Part shown: positions 46,401 through 59,070 of the stretch, piece by piece | Layout of the letters: each line of letters starts with the position of its first letter | Numbering within the stretch: the stretch's first letter is position 1 | DNA from: Hyperoodon ampullatus | Taxonomy: Eukaryota > Chordata > Mammalia > Artiodactyla > Ziphiidae | DNA: 64,000 nt | Assembly: GCA_949752795.1 (NCBI GenBank) | Contig: OX457056.1 | Location: forward strand, 91,844,942 to 91,908,941 | Direction: 5' to 3' | Notes under the pieces: generated by a model | Told to the model about the DNA's origin: nothing | Database searches by the model: none | The model's input: the letters and a program-made list of their open reading frames with translations, nothing else | Position numbers and translations under genes: made by a program

Positions 46401-48561
46401 GTGCACAGATGGGGATGGTTAGGGCTGTGCAAGTTGCTTCCATGTCCATGATCATTTGGACACAGGTGTGTGAGCTCCCCCGATCTACTGTTCAGTCAGG
46501 CCTACATGGTGCTCCCTTCCATTTCCCCATTCTCCCGTCTCGTTTATAAATATACACCCTGGGAATTCCTTCCCATGGATACAGAATGTCACTGATACTG
46601 ACATCTGGAACCAACCTCTTGCTTCACATGCTAGCGTCTTCCACTGGTAACATGAATTTTTGTGCATCTTTAACAGATTTTGGAGTTCTCTACGTTAAAT
46701 GTAAATCTCTGTATGATAAAAGGACACACACATGATGGGGAATGTTTCATGACAGATGGTGGGAGCTTAAAGATCAACTAGACAGTATAAATCGAAATTT
46801 TAAATGAGCACATCCTTCAACCCTGCAATTCTTCTTTAAGCAATTTGTTCCACATCTAAACTCACACAGGTAGAAAAGATACAGAGACTATAGCAAGGAC
46901 CAAAATAATCCAGGCCTGGCTTAAACAAGATGGAAGTTTAGTTCAAGAGGAAGCAGCGCAGGCCTGACACGGCAGCTCTGCAGGGCTGGGGACTCAGGCT
47001 CCTTTTATCTTGTTGCTCTGTCATCCTCAAGAATGCATCTTGGGAACCAACATGGTCACTCCAGCCCCTATCATCAAACAACCTCCGCCAGGGGGAAGCA
47101 GACAAGACGGGGAGAGACTGCGCCTTCTCTTCCAAGAATGTTCCTGGAAGTCACATACATCACTTTTGCTCATGATCCCGATGGCCAGAGTCTCACCCAG
47201 CCACACGGCCACACCTAGCTGCCAGGAGAGCCTGGCAAATGGGCTCTATAGCCAGCCAAAATTAGAGATGGAAAAAGGATACTGAAGGAACGATCATCAG
47301 GCAACATCTCAGATGGTCCTCCCCAGCAAGGTTTGCAAGAGGAAAAAGTTAGAAATAACTGGTTAAATAATTACAATAGTAAATAGGATGGAATACCATG
47401 TAGCTACTTAAAAAAGTAAAGCTACTCTATAGGTATGGCTATGAAACTTTGTCCAAGATACAGCAATAAGTATCAATAAAAACGTGTGAGAGAGTAAGTG
47501 TGTGTACAGGACAATTACTGGAAATGTCCTCCTTTCAAGCAGCAGACGCTGAGCCCTCTTCGTGTCCAGCACGACTCTACTTCTGAGGGACACAAAGGGA
47601 CAGAGCGGCTCAGGCCTGCCTTCAACACCTGCATTCTCATGGAAATTCCAGAACGAATACTTGAGAAATTATTAACACTTGTCACCAGTGTCTAGGAGTG
47701 GGGCTGGCAGATGACAAGGCCACCGGGGGCTTTTGTTTTCTCAACTGTTCAAATTTTTTACCATGAGCATGTATTATTTTTGTCATAAAAAATGTAAAAG
47801 AAAGTTAGCAAACTAATATCCTGCAGACCAGTTATCTAAGGCCCACAGCACACAACTCAGAGCTTTATTTGGCCATTTTTCCCCCCGGTATGAATTTGTT
47901 TTCCCCTCTCTTGGCCTTAGTTTCCTGGCTGAGAAGTGGGATATTCAGCCTGCCTATGGCTCAGGTGGCAGAGAGAATCAAACAAAACGGGGAACATTAT
48001 CAGCACTACGTAAACTGCAAGGTGTGCTGCAAACCCAAGAGCCTGCAGTTCTACTGCGGGCACCAAGCACAGTGATACATAAGGCAAACGGAAGGCACTG
48101 AGAATAACTGACCAGATGCTGAACAAAAAACTAATCTATAGCAGTAAATCACAGGGTCTGGGGGTATAAGAAACACAGTTCTCAGTTTCATCAGTAAAAA
48201 ATTTGGTAACCTTTGAAAACAATGCACCACACTTTATTAAAAATAGAATCTGGGCTGGGACAAGTTCCAACAAGAAGACTGTAATGCTAGCTCTTCACAG
48301 CACTTCTGAAAGCAACTGTGTGACTGCCAAGGGGTGGTACAAAAACACAAAACCAACAATAACAACAACTTGGGAAGGATGAATCATAAATGTATAAGAC
48401 GGGTATAGAAAGGCATTTCTTTTAAAGCAATTTTAAAAGCAGTTTATAGGAAAACATGTTAGAATGTCTTCCTTCGGGGGAGGGGCGAAGAAGACAGATT
48501 TTCGCCCAGGAGGATATAATCAGAATGATGGCACTGCTAGGTCTATAAACACCAATGAGAA

Positions 48562-49418
48562 TATCACCTCACACCGGTGATACTACAAACAATAAATGCT
48601 GGAGAGGGTGTGGAGGAAAGGGAACCCTCTTGTACTGTTGCTGGGAATGTAAATTGATACAGCCACTATGGAGAACAGTATGGAGGTTCCTTAAAAAAAC
48701 TAAAAATAGAACTACCATATGACCCATGAATCCCTCTATTGGGCATATAATCAGAGAAAACCATAATTCAGAAAGAGTCATGTACCACAGTGTTCACTGC
48801 AGCACTATTTACAATAGCACTACTTATTTCCAAAAATGGAAGCAACCTAAGTGTCCATTGACAGATGAATGGATAAAGAAGATGTGGCACACATATACAA
48901 TGGAATACTACTCAGCCATAAAAAGAAATGAAATTGAGTTATTTGTAGTGAGGTGGATGGACCTAGAGTCTGTCATATAGAGTGAAGGAAGTCAGAAAGA
49001 GAAAAACAAATACCGTATGCTAACACATATATATGGAATCTAAAAAAAAAAAAATGGTTCTGATGAACCTAGGGGTAGGACAGGAATAAAGACGCAGATG
49101 TAGAGAATGGACCTGAGGACGTGGGGAGGGGGAAGGGTAAGCTGGGACAAAGTGAGAGAGTAGCAATGACAGATATACACTACCAAATGTAAAATAGATA
49201 GCTAGTGGGAAGCAGCTGCATCGCACAGGGAGATCAGCTCGGTGCTTTGTGACCACCTAGAGGGGTGGGATAGGGAGGGTGGGAGGGAGACGCAAGAGGG
49301 AGGAGATATGGGGATATATGTATATGTATAGCTGATTCACTTTGTTATACAGCAGAAACTAACACAACATTGTGAAGCAATTATACTCCAATAAAGATGT
49401 TAAAAAAAAAAAAAGAAA
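48562..49418 (+). mobile_element. L1 LINE 3' end, 5'-truncated
   Basis: The same L1 type as at 26528: TATCACCTCACACCGGTGAT, GGAACCCTCTTGTACTGTTG, then the 3'UTR with GCTAGTGGGAAGCAGCTGCA and a 12-base A tail. ACCAATGAGAA flanks it at 48551-48561 and 49419-49429. A short deletion near 48580 removes part of the ORF2 end, and the frame is broken. Confidence 0.93.
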
Positions 49419-49984
49419 ACCAATGAGAACATTGTATAATATGCAGGAGGCTAAACCAAAAACAGAGACCAGGAAGGGGTCTTGGAGATCAGCTCCATTC
49501 CACAGATGAAAAAAACCAAGGCCCAGAAACATAAACCTCCTCCCCCAATTCTGCATCCTAAGGCAGGCAGGATCTCTTTCAAGACTGTACAAAGTGGAGA
49601 AAGGCCTGAAATAACATGTAAGGATTTCTAAGTACACAGAGAAAAAGTCACTGGTTATAAACCATGAATTAAAATATATGACAGGAGAGGTGAATATTGT
49701 TGCTAAAACTACATTTTTAAGTCTATATTCAAAAAAGGCTAGTTTACTTATCAAGTACGTTTTCAAAGTACAAAAGTACATAGAGGACTAATTCTCAGAA
49801 GCACTAGTATTCCCAGACTTCTGATGACAAAAGGTCATTCCTAGAGCCTTAAGGAGAAAGTGAAGCAAAAATGAAGTGATGTAGTTCAAGATTTCAGGAT
49901 GAGTCAGGAGCCACTTGCCAGAATTCAAGGATGGTTAAGGAGGAATTATAGTCACTGGCTTCCACATAATTAGTAATAATAATA

Positions 49985-50220
49985 ATAGACATCACAAAAA
50001 TAACACTTACTGTGTCCAGTCACTGCTCTGAGGACTTGATGTATATTTTACTCATTTTAATCCTCACAATAATGCTGTGAGGTGGATGTCATTATTGTCT
50101 CCATTTTAAAGATAGGAAAACTGAGGCACAGAGAGGGTAAGTAACTTTATCCAAGTTCACACAGCTAATAAGTACTGGAACTAGGTTTGAATTCACACCA
50201 TCTGACTCCAGAGTGTACGC
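49985..50220 (-). mobile_element. MIR SINE, reverse
   Basis: Contains ACTTACTGTGTCCAGTCACT, AATCCTCACAATAATGCTGT and AAAACTGAGGCACAGAGAGG in reverse MIR order. Confidence 0.92.
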
Positions 50221-50929
50221 TCCCAAGCACTACACAATATTGACTCTCAAGGTGGCAGGGTCCCCTCAGAGTCCCAGAATTGCAGGAATGAAAAACCGAG
50301 GAAATAGAAGGGGTCACAGAGTTATACAGGTAAACCCCTACCTCTGAGGCACCATTCAAAATATTCTAGAATGAGGAGCACAGGTGTCCTTCTCTGTAAA
50401 ATCACCACAGAACACTGCAACCTATTTAAAGAGAATATAAAATTGAGGTTGAAAATCAGGAGAAACTTGAGATGTAGTCAAGAGGAAATAGATTTTTTTT
50501 TCAAAATGGTTTCAGGCTGTGGATTTTTATCTAGCCAAATAGGCAAAGAAAATAATATTGTTTAAAATAGGAAAAAGTGAAAACAAGATCAAAAAGCAGA
50601 AATGAGTTCTAAGAAGTAAACCATCTGACACCTAATACTAGAAAAACGTGCACTCTCACTTCCCTAACTTCTAAATTTTTGGATACTGACAAGAAAAAAA
50701 AAAAAAAAAGGAACAGAAAGAGAAAGGACCCACCACAAGTATGCAGAACAAAATGTGTTAATATATTAATACAGCTCATCTCTCAGTGTTGGGATTATTT
50801 GGGAGGGGTGAGTGGGGAGAAGTAGTATGAATTATATATCAGGGAAAAAACTGCCATTATTTTCTTATCCAAAGAAACTGGCAAAGCATCTGCTGTGTCT
50901 CTACAGAGACAGAAATGCAGATTGCAATT

Positions 50930-51159
50930 CTGAGCCTCTTGGCTCAGAACTAGTGTGGCCAGTTCTCTGGCCCCTCAGAGCCGTCCCCTCTTTCCCCCCA
51001 TCTCCTACTCAGCATTTGCCTTCAATGTCACTTCTTCACAGCTACCTTCCCTGACCCTTCCCTCTCTCAGAATCCTGTGTGTCTCTTCATACAACGAATC
51101 ACAATTTTTAATAACTTACTTATTTGTGACTATTTAACACCTGTCTTCCCACTGGACCA
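50930..51159 (+). mobile_element. L2 LINE fragment, first part
   Basis: Contains CAATGTCACTTCTTCACAGC, TGTGTCTCTTCATACAACGA and TATTTAACACCTGTCTTCCC. It is interrupted by the hAT element at 51160 and resumes at 51387. Confidence 0.7.
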
Positions 51160-51378
51160 CAGGTTGGCAAATGACAGTCCATGGGCCAAATGTGGCCCAC
51201 CAACTGTTTTTGTAAATAAAGTTTTATTGGAACACAGCTGCGATCACTCATTTACTTACGGTAGCTACTTTCACAGTACGACAGCAGAGTTGAAGAGCTG
51301 CGACAGAGATATCATGGCTCACAAAGCCTAAAATATTTACCATTGAGCCCTTTACCAACAAGTTTGTCAACCCCTACA
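51160..51378 (-). mobile_element. hAT-Charlie-type element inserted in L2
   Basis: Ends CAGGTTGGCAAA and GTTTGTCAACCCCTA are imperfect inverted repeats. The body has CCAAATGTGGCCCACCAACT and AAATAAAGTTTTATTGGAAC, and AAGCCTAAAATATTTACCAT near the other end. The flanking 8-bp pair CTGGACCA (51152-51159) and CTAGACCA (51379-51386) fits a hAT target duplication. Confidence 0.88.
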
Positions 51379-51386
51379 CTAGACCA

Positions 51387-51485
51387 TAAACTCTACGAGG
51401 ACAGGGTTGTGACTGACTGGTCTCCTAGGATCACGCAGAACATCTGGCATACAAAAGCACTTACTAAATTTGCTGACTAAATAAA
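51387..51485 (+). mobile_element. L2 LINE 3' tail, second part
   Basis: Resumes with TAAACTCTACGAGGACAGGG and ends with the GCTGACTAAATAAA type tail of L2. Confidence 0.7.
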
Positions 51486-51954
51486 CTTGGTAAACAGGGT
51501 AAGCAGTATGTACCGCTCGTTGTTCAGAGAACCTCATGTCTCTGTATTCATCGACTCCACTGTCCGCCAACCAAGGCAGTCCCACTTACTGTCCCCATGC
51601 CACTCATGCAAGAACAGAGGGAACCTGCCCGGGCTCACTCAGCCAGTAGAGGCAGCGCCAGGACTCAACCCCAGGCCACTCTGGTCCAGAGCCTGAGCTC
51701 CTGACCACAAGTCAGAGAAGATGGTCTTCTCATTCATACTTTTAGTAATTCCTTAGCTGCAGACATAGAGACTGGGCAGAGGGCCGCTGCTTCTGAGAGT
51801 GTCCTCTTTGGCTGCTGGCCATCACACATCACCTATCCACGGGCGGGCAATACCCAGAGGGGCTATGGATGCCGCCCATCCTGCTCAGAGAGCACACACA
51901 TCACCTGGTCCCATCGAGCAACACTGACACTCTCCCTCCAGATAAGTCACACAC

Positions 51955-52085
51955 TCAGACTCACTATCCCCATTTCATAAGTGAGGGAAATGAAATTAAT
52001 GGAGGTTAAGTAACTGGCCAAGGTCAAGTGTTAGTATGAGGCAGAGGTCAGCTGTGAACCCTCAATCTTAAGACCATCACGACTC
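51955..52085 (-). mobile_element. MIR SINE fragment, reverse
   Basis: CTATCCCCATTTCATAAGTG, then TTAAGTAACTGGCCAAGGTC and the GTGAACCCTCAATCT end, in reverse MIR order. Confidence 0.8.
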
Positions 52086-52444
52086 CAACTCCTGGCTCAA
52101 CAGTGCTCCTCTGCCCCCCTCCAGGCTTCCGCAGGAAGGCAGTTAAAGAGCATTTTCACTCTGCACCAGGATAGCACGTCATTTCCATGGCTTATACGAT
52201 ACTGGGGAGAGAGAAACAACTCTGGAAAAAACCTCAACGTGACTTCACTTAATGATGTAACGCAGAAGCAAAAATGTCTGCAACTGAAGAAAGATGACCC
52301 TGGGATACATAATGATCCCAAGTCATCATAGGAAGGACAGTAAACAGCAGCTAGAGCCTCTGGCTTGTAAAACAACTCTCTTTGTGGCTAGACACAGCTT
52401 AACAAAGTCCTCAGGCAGAGATGACATTTCAACTCAAAAGGAGA

Positions 52445-52634
52445 GGGGCTTCCCTGGTGGCGCAGTGGTTGAAGGTCCGCCTGCCGATGCAGGGGACACG
52501 GGTTCGTGCCCCGATCCGGGAAGATCCCACATGCCGCGGAGCAGCTGGGCCCGTGAGCCATGGCCGCTGAGCCTGCGCGTCCAGAGCAGGCTCCAGAGCG
52601 GGAGAGGCCACAACAGTGAGAGGCCCGCATACCG

Positions 52635-52663
<29 letters not shown>
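52445..52663 (+). mobile_element. CHR SINE, short form, long A tail
   Basis: Near-consensus short CHR SINE apart from a local rearrangement at about 52580-52600 (AGAGCAGGCTCCAGAGC where other copies read GGAGCCTGTGCTCCGCAAC). The uninterrupted tail of 28 As suggests recent insertion. Short flanks like AAAAGGAGA occur on both sides. Confidence 0.93.
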
Positions 52664-52665
<2 letters not shown>

Positions 52666-53469
52666 AGAACAAAGAGCTGGGTCTGTCTTCTAGCAGAAGG
52701 TGGAGGAAGAAGTATTTACCCAGTCCCTGAATTCAGTGACCTGGAACCAAGAACCTCACTCCCAACCCAGTGTTCTGCAAAGGCACCAAGCTGCCTCCTC
52801 GAACATGAGGTCTCTTAAGCTCCTACTTTACCCAAAGGTACCCTTCTCATCGTTTCCCTGAAAGGCAGCATTGGTGTCACAGGATCCTGGCAAAGCCCCA
52901 GGTCAAAGAGGCCAAGTCCTCAAATTTAACCAATAGGGTGATTTCAAGTACTTTTCTCATCCCCCTCTCTAGTTCGAGCTCAAGGTCTTCATCAGTGAAA
53001 AACCAGGACAGCATTATCCCCACTTCACAGTGTGGAATCCCTGCCCTTGCATCGGTGCTGCACTACCAGAGATATTTTAGTCTAATGTACTGAAACCACC
53101 CTGTAATGTATTGATTATGAAACATAAAATATAAAATTCTGTGCTCTCTTCTCCCCTCCCCAGACAGGATGGCAAGGGGAGAAAAGAGAGGTAGCAGGTC
53201 TTCACAGCGGTACTGCTCAAAGCGTTATTGCTCTGCCGGGGAGCAAAGTTCAGAAACTGAAAACATGTACAATGAATGGACCGGGTAAGTTTGCACCTGT
53301 AGAGTTTAGTAATATAACAACTGGACTTGGTGTTTTAAGCATCTTTGAGGTTTCTATTCCATTTTGCAATTAATGTTTTATTGTATTTTACCAAAGTATC
53401 AGTCTGTGACAGATTGAAAATAAAACTGGTCCTTCCCTACAGACTGAAAATAATTGCCAACAGCAAAAC

Positions 53470-54180
53470 AGTTAAATGAAATTGAGCTTGTTTTCTGAAA
53501 TGTGTGAATAGCTGCTCAAGCTCACTCCTAATATGAGAAATGCAAACTAAAAATATACCAAGACACCATTTTTTCCCCCACTGGCAAAGATAAAAAAGCT
53601 TTTGGATAGCATCCGACTTTGGCAAGGCTGTGGGCTACGAGAGTCACACATATTGATAGTGGAGGGCAATTTGGCAGTTACAAATGCATCAAAGTTACAA
53701 ATGCAGATCCATTTCTAGGAAGTCAGCTGACAAGATACACCCCAAAGTATGCAAAATGATGTAGGGACAAAGTTGTTCCCTGAAGCCTTGTTTGTAAAAT
53801 ACCAAAGACTGGAACACTACCTTCAAGCCCATCAGCTGGGGGCTAGTTAAGTGAATTCAATATGTTCAGGCAACTGAATACTCTGCAGCCATAAAAAAAG
53901 AATGAGGATGCTCTTTACTTACTAACACAGACCCAACTCCAAGATACAAAAACAAAGGGCAGATCAAGACTGTTCAGTACATGCTACAAGCACTTTTGTG
54001 TTTTTAAAAACTAGGAGAGAAATATAAACATTCTTGCTTGGGTATGCATAAGATACCTCTGAATAGAAGCGGAAGAAACAGCAAATACTGCTGGATGCCA
54101 GAGACAAGAATTGGATGGTGGGTATAATTGCAACATACATCCTTTTGTACAATCTAAAATTTCTACCATGTAACTCATAT
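53470..54180 (+). mobile_element. Old L1 3' region
   Basis: Contains GAGAAATGCAAACTAAAAAT, GGGCAATTTGGCAGTTACAA, ACTGAATACTCTGCAGCCAT and GAATTGGATGGTGGGTATAA in L1 order, heavily diverged. Confidence 0.7.
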
Positions 54181-54519
54181 TAACCTTTTCAAAAGCTTTC
54201 TTTAAAAATTCTTTTAAAAAAGGAAGAAACTGAGCTTAGTCGCCTCACGTGTTTTTGTTAGGAATACCTAACTGTACACCAGATAACACAAGAGGGTATG
54301 TTTATGCTTATCAGATGACTGAAAATTGTTTACTACATGATGTGCCCTCGTTACTAGGAAAGGAAAAACACAGTATCCTGACTGATGATTACAGAAGCTT
54401 TGCCACACACCCTCAGTCCTGCATCTTCCAACAACATCTCAGTCGGAAATCACAGCTTCTTCCTCCTTTTGTCCGCTCCACGCACTTCCCCTCCCCGGGC
54501 TTGTCTCAGATTGGAAGCC

Positions 54520-54950
54520 ACAGTGAGTTTATAACATGCTAGCTCATCTTCTCAGCACTGCTCACCAGGAGCAATGGCTCTCATACAGACCCAGAGACCT
54601 AAACTCACCTGCCCAATGCCACAAAAGTGACAAAGTGGCAGGATCAAGATTGGAACCCGGGACCTCGGATCCCAAGATCAGGGCTCTTTCCACTACAGCC
54701 TTTGGACTCCTTAGCTAGTGGGAAGGAGGGGGCTCTAGAAGAAAACTGCAATTAAATGGCCAGGCACTGGGCTAAGTGCTAGACACAAATGATTCCACTT
54801 ACGCCCCACAATGCCCCAGGGAGGGAAGTTCTCTCATCACCCACATGCCATGGATGAGAAGCAGAGTCTCTGAGAGGGTGGATGATGGCCAGCTCTCACA
54901 CCCGACCAACCGGATCCCATCCACACGCTGACCTGCCTCAGGAGGAAGCT
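54520..54950 (-). mobile_element. Two MIR-like fragments, reverse
   Basis: The first (to about 54700) has AGTGGCAGGATCAAGATTGG and a TCCCAAGATCAGGGCTCTTT end. The second (from about 54745) has GGCACTGGGCTAAGTGCTAG and a CATGCCATGGATGAGAAGCA region. Confidence 0.65.
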
Positions 54951-56199
54951 CGCCAGCCTGCAATCCGCAAACCGTTTAACAGGGCTCCTCCAAGAGCCAG
55001 TTAGGTGAACCACCATAAAGAACCTCTTATCTGAGCCAATGTCTCCCTAACTACAGACCATGAATGCCCAAGGGAGGGGAGATAATCTTAGGTGGCACGA
55101 ATATGAACATTTTTCACTTTAGCAACTACGCTTTTGATATGTATTTAAAAAGCACATAACCAGCTCATCAAACCCGTTACTTCACAGATGTCATAGCACA
55201 GAATGAGGCCAAATTAAAAGAAGCTGAACAGATTTAAGGACAACTACTAAATAAATAAGTTCAGGTGGTTCTGAGATATAATGAAAACCGTGAAGGACAA
55301 CAAACTGACACTTGAAAATCACGGGTCTAAGGAAGTGGATCCAGTCCATGGCTTTTCTCTAGAGGAAGAGAAGCTTGGGAATACCCCAGCCCACAATACA
55401 CAAGAGTTCTAAATGTCACTTTATTTGTATTTATTTTATTTTCATCCGCCCTCCACTCTCCACACCAGCCAGCCTCTCTCAGATGGATGAGGCAGGACGC
55501 CAGTTACCAAAGCATCCTGAACACTTGTATCTAAATGACAGTGTCCTGTGGTGGCTTAACCTTGGGTTGACCACAGGCCTAGTTTGCCCTGAATAGCTCT
55601 GATTACACCTATAGATCAATTAGTATCAAATAATTAGTTTGAGCATGCCCCCTCTCACTTTAAGTGTCTGACCTGGGGAAGAAATTGGAGAGCTGACTGG
55701 CAGAGATGTGACCTCATTCTAGCCCTTCACACTCAAGAAACAGTGAGAAGGGAACCCCACTTCCTCAGCACCCGCAGTCAGAACCGCAGCATCTGATGAA
55801 TTTTACCTCTGCTCTTGCCCAACCTCCTTCCCCAATCCTATTTTTCCCAAAATGCCCACTAAATGTAGATGGCAGGTCAAAATGAAAGGATCCCATTGGC
55901 TCTTGCAATACCAACAGTTCTGTGCTTTGAACAAACTGAAGGAAAATGTTCATTCGCTAAAAGAGAATTATGAAAAAGTAATACGCGTGAGGGCATCACA
56001 GCTCACAAAACACTTCCGCAGGCAAGATATCCTTTGATTCTCCAAAAAAAAAGCCGTGAGGAGGGTATTTCATCATGCCATTTTGTGTTGTAAAGAGATG
56101 GGGAAACAGGCCTTGAGATTTACCAAGCAGGATTTTAAACCCCAAACTGCTCCACTTTAGAGCTGTATGGAAAAAAGAAATTGTTTTCCTTTTCTCCCT

Positions 56200-56342
56200 A
56201 GGGTCTTAAGTGTGCTCCCCAAACCAGGAGGTCACGAGAGAGGATGCTAGAAAGGCAAAATCTCAGCCCCACTCCTAACCTAGTGAATCAGAATCTGCAT
56301 TTTAACGAGATCCCCAGGTAACTCCTGCAGACAAGACAATTT
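56200..56342. mobile_element. MER5-type hAT remnant
   Basis: Contains GTGAATCAGAATCTGCATTT, TAACGAGATCCCCAGGTAAC and the end GACAATTTGAGAA, typical of MER5. Confidence 0.7.
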
Positions 56343-56485
56343 GAGAAATCCCTGGCAGTCCAATAGTTATGATAGTTATGACTCCGTGCTTCCACTGCAG
56401 GGGGCACGGGTTTGGTCCCTGGCCAGGGAACTAAGATCCCGCATGCTGCACGGCATGACAGGGAAAAAAAAAAAAAAAAAAAATA
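56343..56485 (+). mobile_element. CHR/Bov-tA-type tRNA SINE
   Basis: Contains TCCCTGGCAGTCCAATAG, the tRNA-like GGGTTTGGTCCCTGGCCAGG and CCGCATGCTGCACGGCATGA, with a 20-base A tail. It carries a small internal duplication (ATAGTTATG twice). The next SINE follows directly. Confidence 0.88.
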
Positions 56486-56487
56486 TT

Positions 56488-56785
56488 GGGGCTTCCCTGG
56501 TGGCGCAGTGGTTGAGAGTCCGCCTGCCAATGCCGGACAAACGGGTTCGAGCCCTGGTCTGGGAAGATCCCACATGCCACGGAGCAGCTGGCCCCATGAG
56601 CCACAATTACTGAGCCTGCGCGTCTGGAGCCTGTGCTCCGCAACAAGAGAGGCCGCGATAGTGAGAGGCCCGCGCACCGCGATGAGGAGTGGCCCCCACT
56701 CACAACTAGAGAAAGCCCTCGCATAGAAACGAAGACCCAACACAGCCATAAATAAAAAAAAATAAAAAATAATAATAAAAAAAAA
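56488..56785 (+). mobile_element. CHR SINE, intermediate/long form
   Basis: Starts GGGGCTTCCCTGGTGGCGCA and keeps the long-form 3' part (ACAACTAGAGAAAGCCCTCG, AACGAAGACCCAACACAGCC), with an AAAT-type tail. It lacks the repeated middle units of the full long form. Confidence 0.9.
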
Positions 56786-56850
56786 GAGCTGGTGACACGT
56801 ACGTGCGCCGAGACAGCGCGAATTGGAGGGAAAAAAAAAAAAAAAAAAAA
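56786..56850 (+). other. Short CpG-dense segment with A tail
   Basis: About 45 bp with several CpGs (for example GACACGTACGTGCGCCGAGA) is followed by 20 As. It is not SINE sequence that I recognise. It could be the 3' stub of a retroposed RNA. No gene is claimed. Confidence 0.4.
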
Positions 56851-57104
56851 CCTCAATAGGTTACCAGAGTAATTCAAGGTAAACTACAAATAAAGGATAA
56901 TTGAGACAGCACCCAATTTAAAAAAAAAAAAAAAAAATTGAGGAGCACTGCTTTACTGCAAGGCAATCCTTCCATTCTCCCATGCTGCATCTCTTCCTTC
57001 ATTTATCCAGTAATTATTTACTGTGAATCTACCACACTGTGCTGAATGCTGGGAAATCCCCAGTGAATAAGATAAACATAGCTCCTGCCCTCGTGGGGTT
57101 GCCA

Positions 57105-57265
57105 GTCTAACACAGTGGTTTTTTTCAACCTTGGGTGCTGATCAGAATCAAGGGTGGCACTTAAGGAAAAAATGCGGGTGCCTAAAACCCACTCCAGACC
57201 TACCTACACCTCCTTACAGTCAGAAACTGAGACTGAAGCCCTAGATGCTCCTTATCAGACAAGCT
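57105..57265. mobile_element. MER5-type hAT remnant
   Basis: Shows AGTGGTTTTTTTCAACCTTG, GCTGATCAGAATCAAGGGTG and GAAGCCCTAGATGCTCC, a diverged MER5 series. Confidence 0.55.
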
Positions 57266-57269
57266 CCAA

Positions 57270-57850
57270 TTCATGCAACTACGGTGGAGAACAATGTGAC
57301 AATACCTAGGGAAGCTGCGGGCGAGCATATCCTAAGAGCAGCATTTCCACTTCCAGGACTATATCTTGGAGAAATGGAGGCATGTGTGCAAAGAAGATAG
57401 GAACAAGAACATTCACTGCAGCACTGTTTCCAGACAGAATATTCTGGAAACTATCCAACTGTCCCTAAATAAGGGAATGAATAAGTAAACCATGGTGAAG
57501 TCAAAAAATACTGTTAAAGAGCCCTTAGAATGAATAAATAGAAAATAAATAGATGTATATGTGTCAACATATTCTCGAATATAATTGTTGAGTGAAAAAA
57601 GATAGTCACAAAGTCTATACAGTTTTACACACACAGATATACTGCTTATGGATTCATAAATAGAAGTATAAAGACATGCATGGTAAACACATACCATCTT
57701 CAGGAAAATGGTCAGTTCTAGGAGGAGGGGATAGGAAAGAGATAGCAGTGGTTAGTGTTTTTTTTAAGGTAGCATATCTAAAAAATGATCTTAACCAAAT
57801 ACGATTAAAGTAAAGTCTGTTAAATCTGAAGGGTTGGCATTTGGGTATAT
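57270..57850 (+). mobile_element. Old L1 3' region
   Basis: Contains ACTACGGTGGAGAACAATGT, CATTCACTGCAGCACTGTTT, AAACTATCCAACTGTCCCTA and GGTAAACACATACCATCTTC, in L1 order with no intact frame. Confidence 0.7.
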
Positions 57851-58184
57851 AACATATATTAAATTACATTCTTTTTTTCCATACTTTTTTGGGTGCTAAT
57901 GTTTTGTGATTTAACTTCTTTAAAATTACTTTCAAAAGCTTCACAGGGGATGTGATATATAACCAGGGTTGGGAATCCCTGTTACAGGAACATAAAGCAA
58001 TAAAACTCTACTATTTAATATCAGGAAATACATCTACAGAATGGCAATGATCTATAGCTCTTGAAGTTAAATTACTACCTTAAATAATTTTATATAGACT
58101 TAAAAAAACCTTTCACATGGCAGATAATTTCTATAGGCTATATATATTTTTTTAGGAGGCCAAGGTTATTACCCAAGGAAAGCA

Positions 58185-58396
58185 ACATTTCTCAAACTGT
58201 GATCCTTAGCTCACCTGCCACAGAAGGAAGAGGGAGTGAGAAGAGGAGGGAATATTTATTAAAATGCAGATTCCAGGTTTTCTACCTTAGACCTACTTAA
58301 TCAAAATCTCTGAGGGCAGAAACCCAGAGGCTGAATTTTTAATAAAAGAATGCACCTGTGGGCACAATTCTTTCGTACACCGAAGAACCACTCAGG
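58185..58396. mobile_element. MER5-type hAT remnant
   Basis: Ends ATTTCTCAAACTGTGATCCT and CGAAGAACCACTC, with AAAATGCAGATTCCAGGTTT and AATCAAAATCTCTGAGGGCA inside. Confidence 0.75.
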
Positions 58397-59070
58397 TATA
58401 TTTTTTAAGTTAATGTTACTCATATTTTTAAAACCATACGTGTCTGCGTTCAATAAGGTGACATTCATCATACTCTGAAAATTAAAATAAAGTACAGGGA
58501 ATGTTTTCTAAATACTTGAGATCATAATTCCACAAGTACATTCAAGCAGATCCTGATAAAAACTGGTTTCCTGCACAGTGTATCTAACCTGAAGGACAAA
58601 GAAATGTGTTTCAGGAAGAGGAACATAACTTCACATTGCCTTTCTGAAAGAACTTCAAAAAGCAACTGGGTAAACAAAGCTCCACAGGTCCAGCCTTGCT
58701 GCTATTCTCACCGGAAGAGGCCCCAGACACGATTTTCACCAAAGCCAAATTCGATTAAACAAGGCATGAACGATGTAACTTGAACTGAGGCCTGGCTAGC
58801 ACAGTAAAAGATCCCAAATTTCCTCTCAACACTCAAGACTATCTTCTCCATTCTAGTCTATAATCCTTTTGCTACATTTTCCCCACCTTGTTATCATGTC
58901 CTCAGCCTCTATCTTCCATTCCATCCTTATCTTGCTTGACTTTTTCTTTGGTCTCCCTGATGCTCCCCTTCATTTTCCTTTTCCCTACGTGCAGACAAAA
59001 CCAACACCACAATCCTGACTTTCAAGCCCTGGAAAACTGCTCTGGAGCCCCTGGATTTAAAACAACCCAG

